From Marsupella aquatica (Eukaryota; Marchantiophyta): a DNA stretch of 64,000 bases. The stretch lies in assembly GCA_973895155.1 (NCBI GenBank), contig OZ316895.1:9238001-9302000 (forward strand), given 5' to 3'. Of the stretch, positions 21,573 to 32,700 are shown in pieces. How positions within the stretch are numbered: the stretch's first letter is position 1; every line of letters starts with the position of its first letter. The notes beneath the pieces were generated by a model, which ran no database searches, had not been told where the DNA came from, and was given only the letters and a program-made list of their open reading frames with translations. The position numbers were made by a program, and so were the translations under genes.

Positions 21573-24307
21573 TCAAGAAGGAAGCCACAATCTCTTTCTA
21601 GAACTGGCTGGCGGTGCAGAGGATTTAGGAGGGCCTTTGAAATCGAGTATTTGTGGTACAACTGGATGTCCATGGCCAACTCCAAGTAGGTCTAACATTT
21701 GCCAGGATGAAACCTGAGACATGGACTCTGGGCTAAACGGCATTGTGAGTAGCTCTGGAGTCGTCAAAGGTCTACTTAGCACCTTCCTAGATGATTCCAA
21801 AGCCCTCGTTCTTTTCCCCAATTCCCGACCCTCAGTTTTGGGTGTCAAAAGCCTCCCTGTAGACTCGCCATCTTGGTTATCATCTTTCCCAGACTTGTTT
21901 CCCAGCTTTTGTGACATGGGAGCCGCCTCCAAAGCAAGTAGCAACGTTTCACCTTCAGCTTGGAGGTTTGCCTGAATGCACACATGTAATAGTATTGAGG
22001 GTCAATACACTATTGGAGACTTTAAAATTGGAACAACCACTTGGACTATCCAATTAAGTGCAGACAACAACAAAGGAATTGATAATGCATGCATCACTTG
22101 TCTCATTTTCCGTACCTGTTCATGCACAGTTTGGATTTGTTGTATGAGTTGTCTCCTACTGAAAAGATCAATACTTGGCGCCCCATAGTACACTCTTTTC
22201 ATGTGATCTATGTAACTTACTCGCCTCTGTTCTCCGTGTGTGGGTAAGCCCCACGTTCGTAACCAATCATCAGAAAATGGTAGCCCACAAGCTTCACACT
22301 TAGGAGTATCCTTTGAATCACCAATCAAAGAAAAAAGACAACTCGAATGATATGTGTGCCCACAGGATGCTGGGATCCAATTGCAGCAATGATAACCATT
22401 GCAACAAACGGGACAACTTGATAACAGAACTTGGGTTGACACTGGAGAAGTAAGTGTCGCAACAAAGGTCGGCCTCAAGGTTGGACAGGGATTATGCAAT
22501 ACCCTCTCCAGAGTTGCATATTCAGACTTTTGTGCTTCCTCCGCCAAGTTAAGCTCCTTCAAGTCTGCATCCACAGCTACAGCCACTTTTTTCAATCGGG
22601 ACACCATCCCTGATGATGCTTCAAACCGCTTCTGCTTGGCTGCAATGATCTCGGTCACCTTCACCATATCCCTCCCGATGGTCTCTTGGCGGCCCTTCAA
22701 CTCAGCAATTTTGGCTCTTAAGTTTTTAAGTTGGGTTTCCAAGAGAGTACTGAACTCAATGCCCTGTAACCATCGGACACAATTCAAATTTGTAAGAGTA
22801 CAACAATGCTAGACTAATACACTCCATAATTCTTTCTGATGATGCAAAATAATCAGGGAATGAAAGACTACGAATGATTCCCCTACAAGGTAGGGTGAAT
22901 ATACCTCATTCCCAGAGCCCTCATCTTCCTTGTTGGCCTCTAGCTCGAGGTCTAAAATGATGTCATCGACTTCCTTGTCTGTAGAGTCTACCATCTCCCG
23001 CAATTGATCTTGTTCTTGTTCCATAGATCTCAACTGCTCATTAAGCTTTTCCACGGTTGTTGGGTTTCCAAGAGAGTACTGAACTCAATGCCCTGTAACC
23101 ATCGGAAACAATTCAAATTTGTAAGAGTACAACAATGCTAGACTAATACACTCCATAATTCTTTCTGATGATGCAAAATAATCAGGGAATGAAAGACTAC
23201 GAATGATTCCCCTACAAGGTAGGGTGAATATACCTCATTCCCAGAGCCCTCATCTTCCTTGTTGGCCTCTAGCTCGAGGTCTAAAATGATGTCATCGACT
23301 TCCTTGTCTGTAGAGTCTACCATCTCCCGCAATTGATCTTGTTCTTGTTCCATAGATCTCAACTGCTCATTAAGCTTTTCCACGGTTGTTGGGTGATCCC
23401 GTTCAGCTGCATCTAGGGCCTTCAAACTGGCTTCAACCTTGGCAGCGTCTAGCAGAGCCTCACGTTTTTGGCACTTTGTAGACAAAATTGCTGAGTCAAG
23501 CATGGATAGTAGAAGTCCGGTAGGCTCAGCTTGATAAAAGGGCACCTTTGGGACATCACAGACAATAGCCTTACACAGGGTGGTAAGTTCCTCATTGACC
23601 AATCCAACCCCCGGAGTCTTATCATTGGCTACATTATCCCAAAGAGACAATTCAAACTCCTTGGAGGCATCTGCTGATTTTGGTTCGCTCTTAGACTGCG
23701 GGGCAGTCTCTATTGACATAGGACTCTTGTAAAGACGGGGCTTCCTAACACAAGGAGGCCCGTCTGGCCTACCCTTTCCCTCTCTCTCCCACTGGATTAT
23801 CTGCCCCTTTAGCTTTGACGATGCATATGCGGCCCAATTGACTTTTCGGCCAAGAACACGCTCAACATAAGCGCCTTTCACAAAGGTATGAGCCAGAAGT
23901 CCATTGACCGGTTTATCGTAGCCATCAACGACTTGGGATAGATGCAACAAGTCTGCAATGGGGATGCCAACTGAGCTATTTAATCTATAACCACTGCGCG
24001 TTTTCTCTCCAAAACATGTACTCAAATCTTGGTCACTAACATCACTTATCTTATAAGGATTTTCACCGACATTGAGGAGTCCAAAGGTGACAGCAAAATA
24101 TGTCGGGTCTCTCTGGAATTCAGCAGGATCCCAATCCTGCACACTCTTCTCGCTCTTCCGACTTGACATGCGGGGTTCTACTAAAACAGCAGGTGTGGCA
24201 CCCCCAACAACTATAGGTACATCTCTAACCTGCGGCGCCTCTATACGGTCTATTGCATTAGCGACATCTTTTGAAAGTCCATCAAGGTCAAGAGGCACAA
24301 CACCCAT
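21573..24307 (-). CDS. Gene A', right copy: RING/coiled-coil protein, open
   Basis: Three exons, 24307-23234, 22763-22116 and 21971-21573, join in phase 0 and give 706 residues with no stop. Residues 55-200 form the conserved N-terminal domain of unknown type (WDPAEFQRD, GEKTRSGYRLN, KGRPDGPPCVRKPR). Residues 300-440 are largely coiled coil. Residues 475-517 match a RING-H2 pattern: CPVC, CGHTYHSSC and CEAC. The tail is rich in Ser, Pro and Lys. RING proteins usually act as ubiquitin or SUMO E3 ligases; the target here is unknown. A 329-bp direct duplication lies between exons 1 and 2 and repeats the end of exon 1, the intron and the first 30-odd bases of exon 2. Splicing from the donor at 23233 to the acceptor before 22763 keeps the frame, while use of the duplicated exon would shift it into a stop. 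Confidence 0.75.
22732..23389. repeat. 329-bp tandem duplication spanning an exon-intron junction of A'
   Basis: 22732-23060 and 23061-23389 are nearly identical direct copies; one difference seen is GGACAC against GGAAAC after CATC. The shared marker AAGAGAGTACTGAACTCAAT starts at 22741 and 23070, a shift of 329. The near-identity shows that it arose long after the two arms diverged. Confidence 0.9.
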
Positions 24308-25380
24308 CGTAACTTAGTCCTGAGTACACATACAAATCAACAATCCACCAAAGTAAAGGAGCGTGGTTTAACCTACAGATTTAGCTTCAACATTGAATGG
24401 CAAAGGTGACCAAGAAATTGGAAAAGGAGCAGAAGTTATTCACCCCCGCCTCGAATCAATCCCCTGAATTCGGCCACCAAATTGCGCACCAAGTCTTGCA
24501 CTCTCCGACCGCGCGTGCCTCACCTCCAACCTCCAGGATCGTCAGTAGTGGGATTTGGGCTAATCAAATGTGATGCACAATGGCGCCGAGAGTGGTTTGG
24601 TGGAGCTGGCGCGCCTCACCTCCAAATGCGGGATTCAAAATCATCTAAGTGTTTGGAAAGAATGACGAGAGAATCCAAAAGTGACCAAGTGAGAGCAGTT
24701 CGCGCGCAGTGACCTTCAACAGGGCCCAAAAGAGACAAACAAATTAAATGTGGCTTAGCCAACACGCACCAAGTACCCCCACCACGCCGGGAAAGCCGTG
24801 TCAAAGGATGTGACTCCTGTGAAGGACATCACGCGAAAGCAACAAGTTGGCCCCACAGCTTGTGAGGTGGCCTTTCATAAATTAAAAGTCGCATTCAAAA
24901 TTCAAAATGGGAGAAGGATGCTTGTCTTAAACTAGATCTTGTTCACATGGGCACGAAAATGACGGCTTAAGCTCATAATGGCTACCCCTTGAGTCACGCA
25001 TTAGTGATGGAATAATGATTATTGAAAAGTCCTTAGTCACTTCAAGATTGTGTAATCCTGGCCACACATGAGCCTTGGAAGTCCTTGGACATGAAGTCAT
25101 TTCCCCTAGTCCTTGGGGCCTCCTTTGGTACCCCTCTAGCTTGCTTTTGACCTTCAAGTTCTTTTTTTACTCGGCAATATAAAAAGCAGTAGCATTCTAT
25201 ACTTATTTCATAATTGTTATAGTATGTGAGTGCATGCCCAAAATCTATTGGTTATAATATAAGTGTCCCTAATTAATCCTCTAATGAATACCCTTTCTAT
25301 AGCTAAGAACCCCTAGAAAACTTATGTCCCATTGGCTATCCCATGACAAAACCATCGGATATGCATCAGAAATTCTCCTC
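24308..25380. other. Outer flank of the right arm
   Basis: The first part is the likely leader and promoter region of A'. Scattered AGTCCTT and AAGGACA words continue to about 25,120, suggesting that the element extends this far. A 25-bp sequence at 25128-25152 is an inverted match to the gag-fragment edge at 12966-12990. No gene was seen. Confidence 0.4.
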
Positions 25381-25792
25381 CTTTGACGATTAGATATCCG
25401 ATACTATAAGCAACAAACATTTTCCGATGCCCATACTTACGGTTCCATTAAGCGTTACAAAAACCAATGGACACAATTGTCCGATGCAGATTGTATTGGT
25501 CCTAGTCTGATACAATCCGAGACGCAACAATGTTTTGATGCATGAAGGTTCAAAAAAAATATTGAGACATGACAAACAAATGTCCGATGTATTTATATTC
25601 GGACCATATCCGATACATATCACATGGGATAACGTATGCGATGGATTTTGCATCGGGAAATAAAGGTCCGAAGGTTATTGTATCGGAACTTTTGATGCGG
25701 GATGCTTCGGAAAATGTCCGAAGCCGATAGCATCGGACGGATCACATCAGGCTCAAAATGAGTATTGGAAAACCCCCAAAAATGCACTAGTG
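25350..25792 (+). mobile_element. CACTA-like transposon terminus with subterminal repeats
   Basis: About ten copies of a short word (TCCGATGC, ATCCGATAC, GCATCGG, CCGAAG) occur in both orientations over 440 bp. They end in CCCCCAAAAATGCACTAGTG at 25773-25792. Read from the outside this is CACTAGTGC-ATTTTTGGGGG, the layout of CACTA/En-Spm ends, where subterminal repeats bind the transposase. No transposase gene and no matching opposite end were found, so this may be a deletion derivative or a solo end. Confidence 0.45.
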
Positions 25793-27156
25793 CTAGTTAT
25801 TGTTGTTGAATTAGAGCACGGACTTGAGATATTTCTTTTTGCACTGACATTATGTAATGGCAAGAGAAAGGAATATGGCAAGGAGGAGGGAAGAACCACT
25901 TCAATTTGGGTTACCACTCTTTTTTAAAGTTATTCCTTCTTCAACCTGGAATGCTCTTCTGTCCTTAATGAGGATGTTAAAGGAAGAGAAGGTAGTCTAG
26001 AAAAATGAGAAGGGATCCCATTAATTTTGTCACTGTCACAAAGAGGAGAACTTGCAGATATGCCACCAAGGAGAACCGCCAGGCTCAATTAGAATACATA
26101 CCTTCAAATTGTTTACAAACATTGAGTGTTAGAGGCAATGGATGCCATGATTGGAAATCTTGAAGACAATCAAGATTGGGGATAAGGAAGCACGTTCTTA
26201 TGGATTATGAAGATAAATCATTCTAAGAACTGGCCATTTTTGAAGGAAATTACTTTCTTGTCAAGCTGATGCTGTCCTATTTCCAGAAAGGATTGCATGA
26301 CCCAAAAAGGCAAGGTTGAAGATTGAAGACTTGAGTTAAGTTGGACACATACACTCTTGCAATAAGATACAGCCGCGGAACTCGACTACCTTAACACTTA
26401 GCTCCGGCGTCGCTGACTCCGACGCCGAGCTCCCTTATGGTCCAGGCCCGGATAAGCCATCCGGGGAGGACTTAGCATGGGGAGACTTGTGGGCAATGAG
26501 ACGTGGCACTGGCGAGGCAAGGGGCCAAGCTGGGGACACAAACTAAGGACTAGCCTATGGCTGGTCGGGTCAAGGGGAAATGGGCCGGGCTCAAGAATGG
26601 CCGTCCGGACTGTCGGATGGACTTTGAGTTCTGAGGGCTTGGGAGTGAGCTCCTCTTGGGCCCAAGGCCAATGGAGTTGACGCCATTGGCAACGAGTTGG
26701 GGCCTGATCCGGGTTGGGCCGATCAAGGGCCCGAGCGGCAATCAGACCGGAGGGCCTAGGCATGAGCACTGGGTCAGCCCGGTCACAACAGGCTAAGTCA
26801 CTCCGCTAGCGGATGCCTATCAAGAAAGTTATGGGCGTTGCCAGTTGGTGGCGCGCCCATTATGCGCGATGGGATCCGGGTTGGGGGCCAAATGTTTAGG
26901 GACCAAAGCTAATCCGGGGGTGGCAGGTCTCCATAAGCATATATGAGGGGAGTGGTGTCTCTCTGGGGGCTAAGGGCGAGCCAAAGTCGTGAGCCGCGGC
27001 GGTCGCGACACTAAGGGAAACCGCCAAACGGAAATGGCGATATCTTCCCAACGGAAAGTCTGTTAGAGGACTTCTTGGGTTCGTTGGAAAGCTCTTGAGG
27101 AGGGCTCAGATGGGTTCGGTGGTGCCATGGGTTCTCATGGTTTGCGGGTGTTAGCT
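25793..27156. other. Intergenic DNA, GC-rich in its second half
   Basis: 25,793-26,390 is unremarkable. From about 26,390 the composition becomes GC-rich. A strong hairpin at 26,402-26,429 pairs CTCCGGCGTCG with CGACGCCGAG around a 7-base loop. The same GC-rich composition resumes after the gypsy element at 39,630, so the retrotransposon split a pre-existing GC-rich block. No coding homology was recognised. Confidence 0.45.
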
Positions 27157-27161
27157 CGCCC

Positions 27162-28548
27162 TGTGGTATGGGTGTCCCTGCAATTTTTTCTGGAAACTTG
27201 TTTATTTTTAGCATATCACAAGATTTACTTACACTTTAGACACCTTCCGGCCAACATTTACTTGTTCTGGACACTTATAGAAATATTTGACATCTCCGGC
27301 TTTCCTGACGATTCCTAGTGTACTTTGCCCGACGCTGTGACCAGCGCCCGTTTCTTTTACTCAAGACGCTGCGGAAGCGTCCAACCTCCTCATGACGCTT
27401 TTGGCAGTGCCCGACCGCCACCAAGACTCTATGAGGATTTCGACCGACGCTGTGGAAAGCGTCAGCTTCAACACACGACGCTGTGAGCAGCGTCCACCCT
27501 AGTATTGACGCTGTGAGCAGTGTGAGCAGCGTCCGTTGGTTTTACTTAAGACGCTTCTAGCAGCGTCCAGATTCTCCCGACGCTTCTAGCAGCGTCCGCT
27601 CAACACTTAGTTTTTGAAGTAGATTACTAGTAAAGTAGTATTCTACCACCCTTGTTGAAGTACTTATGCTGTGCTTCTCCCTTGTTTAGTTTTAAGCTTG
27701 GAAAGGCACGACTGTTCTTACCTCCTCCATTTTAGGATTCCAGCACTTATAAGACAGAGTAGAATGCTCATTTGAAGTAGAGAGAAATAGAGTTAATACT
27801 GTATTCAGAATTGAGTCTTCTGAATAGTTTTCTCCTCCTTCCATTGTAACAAGGCATGCTGTGAGTGTTTTGTATGGAAGTAAAGCTATATTGATTGAAG
27901 TTAAGATTGAATTCAAGAGATTCCTGTGGTGATTGAATTCAGTTGCAGATTTCTGAAACTCGTATTGAATTCACTGCTAGGCTTGCTTGCAGAGTCGGGA
28001 TTCGCTAGCCAATTCAAGAATAGTTAATGATAAATGAGAAGTAAATTCTGATTCTCAGAGTAGTTAGTACTGTTGCTTTGATTCTGGAATATGGTTTAGA
28101 GTTTGACTGAATTGCGTATCGCTGATGTCAAACCATGTTGACGGCATTTTAAATCATATCATTCATTTGCAATCAGAAAGCTTCTGCTTCATCAGATTGA
28201 GAATTCCATTATCATTAACCTTTGTGTTTTGAAGAGTGAGATGGATGAATTATGAGATAGATTTCATGTCTATACTGAGCCCAAATCCTTTCTGAAGGAG
28301 TGGCAGTAGCTTGTAGTCTCTAAATCCTTACTCATTTCTTCTCTAATTCATAAATCAGAAGTTCAGTTACTTTGTTGTTTGTTTATTCGATTTTTTTATT
28401 GAGAAGTGAAGTCAACATAGAGCTCAAGACTCTAAATCACTCGGAGTGATAAAAGTTATACAATTCATTCTGAAATCTGTTCTTAAAGGGATCGAAACCC
28501 TGGTTTTAGGTGAGGAGAGTCACTTTTGATACTTAGCACTATACGACA
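27162..28548 (+). repeat. 5' LTR of the gypsy element
   Basis: Begins TGTGGTATGG and ends CTATACGACA. Its length equals that of the 3' LTR at an offset of 11,076. Its first third (27,331-27,599) contains eight GACGCT...AGCGTC-type dyads. The promoter should lie here, but a TATA box was not assigned. Confidence 0.95.
27331..27599. repeat. GACGCT/AGCGTC dyad array in the 5' LTR
   Basis: Eight units share the form GACGCT, 4-9 bases, then AGCGTCC, for example GACGCTGTGAGCAGCGTCC and GACGCTTCTAGCAGCGTCC. One unit carries an internal 9-base duplication. The array recurs in the 3' LTR at 38,407-38,675, in the leader at about 29,345-29,490 and between pol and ORF3 at about 35,926-36,110. Confidence 0.85.
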
Positions 28549-28554
28549 TCTTTT

Positions 28555-28572
28555 TGGCGCCGCTGCCGAGGA
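28555..28572 (+). promoter_or_regulatory. Primer-binding site, tRNA-Asp type
   Basis: TGGCGCCGCTGCCGAGGA lies 6 bases after the 5' LTR. It matches the complement of the plant tRNA-Asp 3' end (TGGCGCCGTTGCCGGGGA) with two mismatches. This primer is usual in Tat/Athila-type gypsy elements. Confidence 0.8.
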
Positions 28573-29766
28573 ACGAATTTAAGATTGAATTGACGTACAG
28601 GCAGTGTATGCCAGAAGGAGCTAGACGGGAGAGGAATTCACGTTCTACTATAATTGTGAAGATGCGTCATCACTCCAGTTAAAAAGATGAAGAGCTTCCA
28701 TTTCGAGGTGATGCCGTACTCTATCCAAAGCACCCCGGAAGCTCTCTTAAGAGTATTGGAAAAATTTGTGGTGCCAAACTTAAGAGAAGAAACCGCCCTC
28801 CCACCAGAAAAGGCCTCACAGAGAGGAGCTGTTGCTCGTCAAGTTGCTTTGGAGATAGTCGAAGACACCAAAGACACTTTGAGTGACAAGTGAAGTTATT
28901 CTAACGTTGCTCGGGACGTATGATTTGTAAAATTGTCCAACCATCCTGGTTCGTGTGACCGATGCCACCTATCCGATCTTTGGGAACATTAAGAATTAGG
29001 AATTTGAGGAATCGTTATGTTAATTCTTGGGTTCTGAGCCTGAGAGGGAGGAATGGCATACATTGGTTAACTATCACCTGGTGGGAAGATGAAAGTTTGC
29101 ATTTAGTAATATTAAGGCTGAATGGTAGGATCACACAGGAGTGATATTTAGTCATTTCCATTCGGGAGTTAGCGGAAAGAATCATGCACCAGGAATTGCG
29201 TAGAAGATTAGGAAGGAGTTAGACGTCTGATTAGTAGGATGGCCTAGTGTAGCGTACCATGTGGTAAAGAAATTTCAGGGTGAAGGAAGTCGGAGATTAT
29301 GGGGAACGCCCGGTTCCAGTAATCGCCACCGTAAAGGAGATAAGGAAGGACGCCGCGAAGAGCGTCCAATGCGATTCGTCCCAGAAGATTCCGCAAGTCA
29401 GGACGCTTCGAGTAGCGTCCGATCCCAGTGGACGCTGTGAGCAGCGTCCGGTGGAATCTGTGACGAACCAACGTGCGCGACGCTTCTGGTGTGCCTTTCC
29501 GCGTCTCAACCTGAAGGACGCACCAGAGAAAACGAGGTTTTAGAATCTCGGCTGGTCACTGAAGGGAAGTATTAGCTACGGGATAGCAAGGGGGAGGAAT
29601 CATGCAAGGGATGTTGAACGACGCTACGGGAAGTCACTTTGAGGAAGCAGGTTCATATCTCCCGGAGTGGGGTGATAACGTCGCACCTAAATGGTGACTC
29701 CTTGCATAAAGACTCCTGAGGAGCGGGTCTGGTGTCTCAAAATCACCCGTGCTTGGAGAATGAGGG
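28573..29766 (+). other. Gypsy leader with a 68-codon upstream ORF
   Basis: The 1.2-kb untranslated region precedes gag. A short ORF at 28687-28893 starts with ATG and encodes 68 residues without a recognised domain. Several other ATGs follow, so gag translation probably needs reinitiation, internal entry or leader splicing. GACGCT-type dyads occur at about 29,345-29,490. Confidence 0.55.
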
Positions 29767-32700
29767 ATGTCTGAGGGAGATCCACCGAATAAAAGAAAAC
29801 CTACCAAGACCTCCAGTAATTCGGATGCTGCAAAATTAGTAGTGACCCCTCGCACATTGTTACCCGAATTCCAGTCACCAGGAGCACCTGCACCGGGTAG
29901 TGTGTGGAAACAAGTGGGATCTATTCAAGAGGCAAGTGGCTCTTTGGAAAGGCCCACGTCGACCCGACCCCTGTTTGTAAATCTTCGTTCAGGTCCAAAA
30001 CTTATTGGTTCTCAAAAGACCAAGCTCCGCCAGCAGACAGTACGTTCGGTGAACCAAATTGACTCTGGTGTGGATAGTACCACTGAGAGGGCCTTATCTC
30101 ATACCGAAGGAAGAAATTTGGGTTTGCCCGAGAATACAGTTGCAGAATCGCTGGCCCAAGATAATTCTGTCGATCTTTCACAATTGGATAATCCAGAACC
30201 ACTGAGTGAAGCCGGTGGTTCGTCTTCTAGTGAGACAAGCAGCAGTTCAGGCTTGGGCAGCCCAAACCCATTTGCTACCCGATCAGCTCTTCCTTTCGTT
30301 ACCCTCCTAGCTCCAACCACGATGGCTCGAAATAATGTGAGGTACGACCGGTTCTTCGGTACTTCCAAGGAGGATGCAGAGGTGTATTTGAAAGAATTTG
30401 AAGCTGCAGCTGCATCCAATGGACAGAGTCAAGACGCTGAAAAAGCCAATCTGTTTGGTGGTCTAATGAAAAAGGGTGCTCAGAAATGGTATGACCGTTT
30501 TCCGGACAAGCAGGATTGGGGGAAATTGAAGGCTGCTTTCTTGGCCAAATATAAAGAAGAAGGAGCAGCTGCGCGTGCCTTTGCCCGAATCTCACATCTG
30601 CACATGAAGAAACATGGGTCTGTGAGGAAATATGCCGACAAATTATTGGATTTGGTAGATCAATATAATCCAGCTACCTCGAAATCTACTATCAAGGACT
30701 GGTTTATTAACGGTTTACCCTCCAGGATTGCTCGTTACGTGAGACGAGAAGGTGGCACCACTTTGGAAGAAGTACAAGAGGCAGCCCAGAAGTACGTAGA
30801 CTCGGAGATTTCAGAGAGAAAACGAGTTAAGAAGGACCTGAAGAAAGACAAAAGAAAGAAGAAGAAAACGTCCAGGTCTAAATCTGACTCGGAGACGGAA
30901 TCAAGTGGAAGTAGCACTAGTGAGGAGGACGAGAGTACAAATTCGAGCACTAGTGATAGTTCAAGCTCAAGTTCCGACTCAGAATCCGTTGCTCCTAAAA
31001 AGAAGAAATCCTCTGTAAAAGGGAATAATAAAGTTCCCAACCAGAAGAAGATGGATCGCATGATGGAAGAACTCTCTGGCCAATTGTCCAAGTTGAATGT
31101 CAATATCGCCGCGGTAAAACCAGTACGAAGGTTGCCTGCTCCCATGAGAATGAACGTATGGTGCACCCGATGCAGTCAGCAGGGCCATTACCCGAACGAG
31201 TGCCCCACATTACGAACCCCGGTGAATTATGTAGATGGTCAAGAAGAGGCTGAGGAGTATGAGTACGATCCCACGTATACCGTCCAAACAGCACCCCCTG
31301 GACAGTATTTCCCACCACCTCCTGCTTCCAGACCGACTTGGGGACCACCTAAGCCCACTTTCAATAAACCAACGTCAAGACCACCCATGGGACCCCCGGG
31401 AGGATACCCACCACGAGGAATGCCGCGTCAAAAAGGGGCTTGTTGGAATTGTGGCCAACCTGATCATTATTCACCCCAGTGCCCTTATCCCAAACAGGAG
31501 GTGGGGTATACACCTGTCTGTGGGAACTGTGGAAAAGAAGGACACTTACCGGTGGAATGCCCGAATCCGGCTAAGCCTAGGCTGATGGTTCGATTTGCTC
31601 AAGAGCCAGTTAAAGAAGCAAGTCGACCTGAAGCCAAGATTCGGATGGTTTATTCTGAAGAGATGGAGCAATGCAGCTTCATTCAACATATGGATGTAAA
31701 TCGGGTGGAATTAAAGCCAGATTCACTTTTTCATCAACCAGTATCCGGGGTGGTGCCTGATGTCTTGGTAAGTCATTTAGTGAAACCTGAAGTAGTTGGT
31801 ATGCCGAATGATCGAGTTCAGAATCGGGATAAAGTTCTGACTAATATTTACGCAACTACTCGTTCGAAGAAAAAGGAGACCAAGAAGCACGAGCATCAGA
31901 AGGTCGCGAAAGCTCCCAAGGATGAAGGGCGCAAGCCATGTAAGGAAGGCCTCGACAAAGAAGACGACCCTGCTTATGACCGATATGACCCAAAATACTT
32001 CTTGCCCGACATCTCTTTGGAAGTGAAAGACCATCTGGAAGAGCTAGTTAAGGAGCAAGTGCAATCTCCTAACCCACCAGTAGTAGTCAAAGCTAAAGAG
32101 CCACTGAAAAATCCAGGTTATGATATTGTTGAAGATGTCAAGAATCATCCTGCACATATCACCATTGGGGAATTATTACAGGACAATCCGGTTTATAGGC
32201 GACAGCTGAGGAGCCTCCTTGCAGGAAAACGGAGGAAGAAGAAGTTACCTTCGGTGGATGTGCTACGAACAGAGTGGGAGGACAAAGGACCGATGGAAAT
32301 TGAGGTTCAAATCCAGGGGTGTGTCATTCGGAGAGTTCCTGTGGATGGAGGAGCCAGCGTTAATCTGATTACACAGTCAGCAGCATTTAATTTGGGTTTC
32401 ACTAAGTTTGAGCCCACTCCCAAGATTTTGCGCATGGCGGATCAGTCTCGTGTGGTACCCATAGGGAAGCTGACCAGAGTAGAAACTTTGATTGCTGGTG
32501 TCCCTTTTCTGTTGGATTATGTGGTTATTAATCCGGAAATACCATCCAGCTTTCCTGTTTTGTTAGGCCGACCATGGTTGTATAAGGCTCAAGTTCAGGT
32601 TAATTGGCAATCTCAAGAGCTTTCATTTGGGAAGCCTAAGGTGACTGTTAGTTGGGTTCCGGAACCACATTTTGGAGAAACACAAACAGATGATGGGTAC

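Larger units (their letters stand above)
419..24307. repeat. 24-kb diverged inverted duplication of a three-gene cassette
   Basis: The left arm reads A (419-3134, +), C (4125-4796, +), D (11044-7576, -). The right arm reads D' (13609-17171, +), C' (20568-19984, -), A' (24307-21573, -). The paired proteins are clearly homologous, and each pair shares every intron position with phase 0. Sums of mirrored exon boundaries range only from 24,566 to 24,780, so the axis is near 12,350. Intergenic lengths match: C to D is 2,779 against 2,812 bp, and A to C is 990 against 1,004 bp. By eye the non-coding DNA does not align apart from the AAGGACT-type clusters, which fall in the same intervals. The DDE-like protein makes a large DNA transposon, or a head-to-head pair of them, the best reading. 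No terminal repeats are visible because the left end lies outside the window. Confidence 0.85.

Noticed and set aside
26398-26769. 123-codon minus-strand Pro/Arg-rich frame
   Set aside because: Explained by GC-rich composition; overlapping frames on both strands are similarly open and there is no homology.
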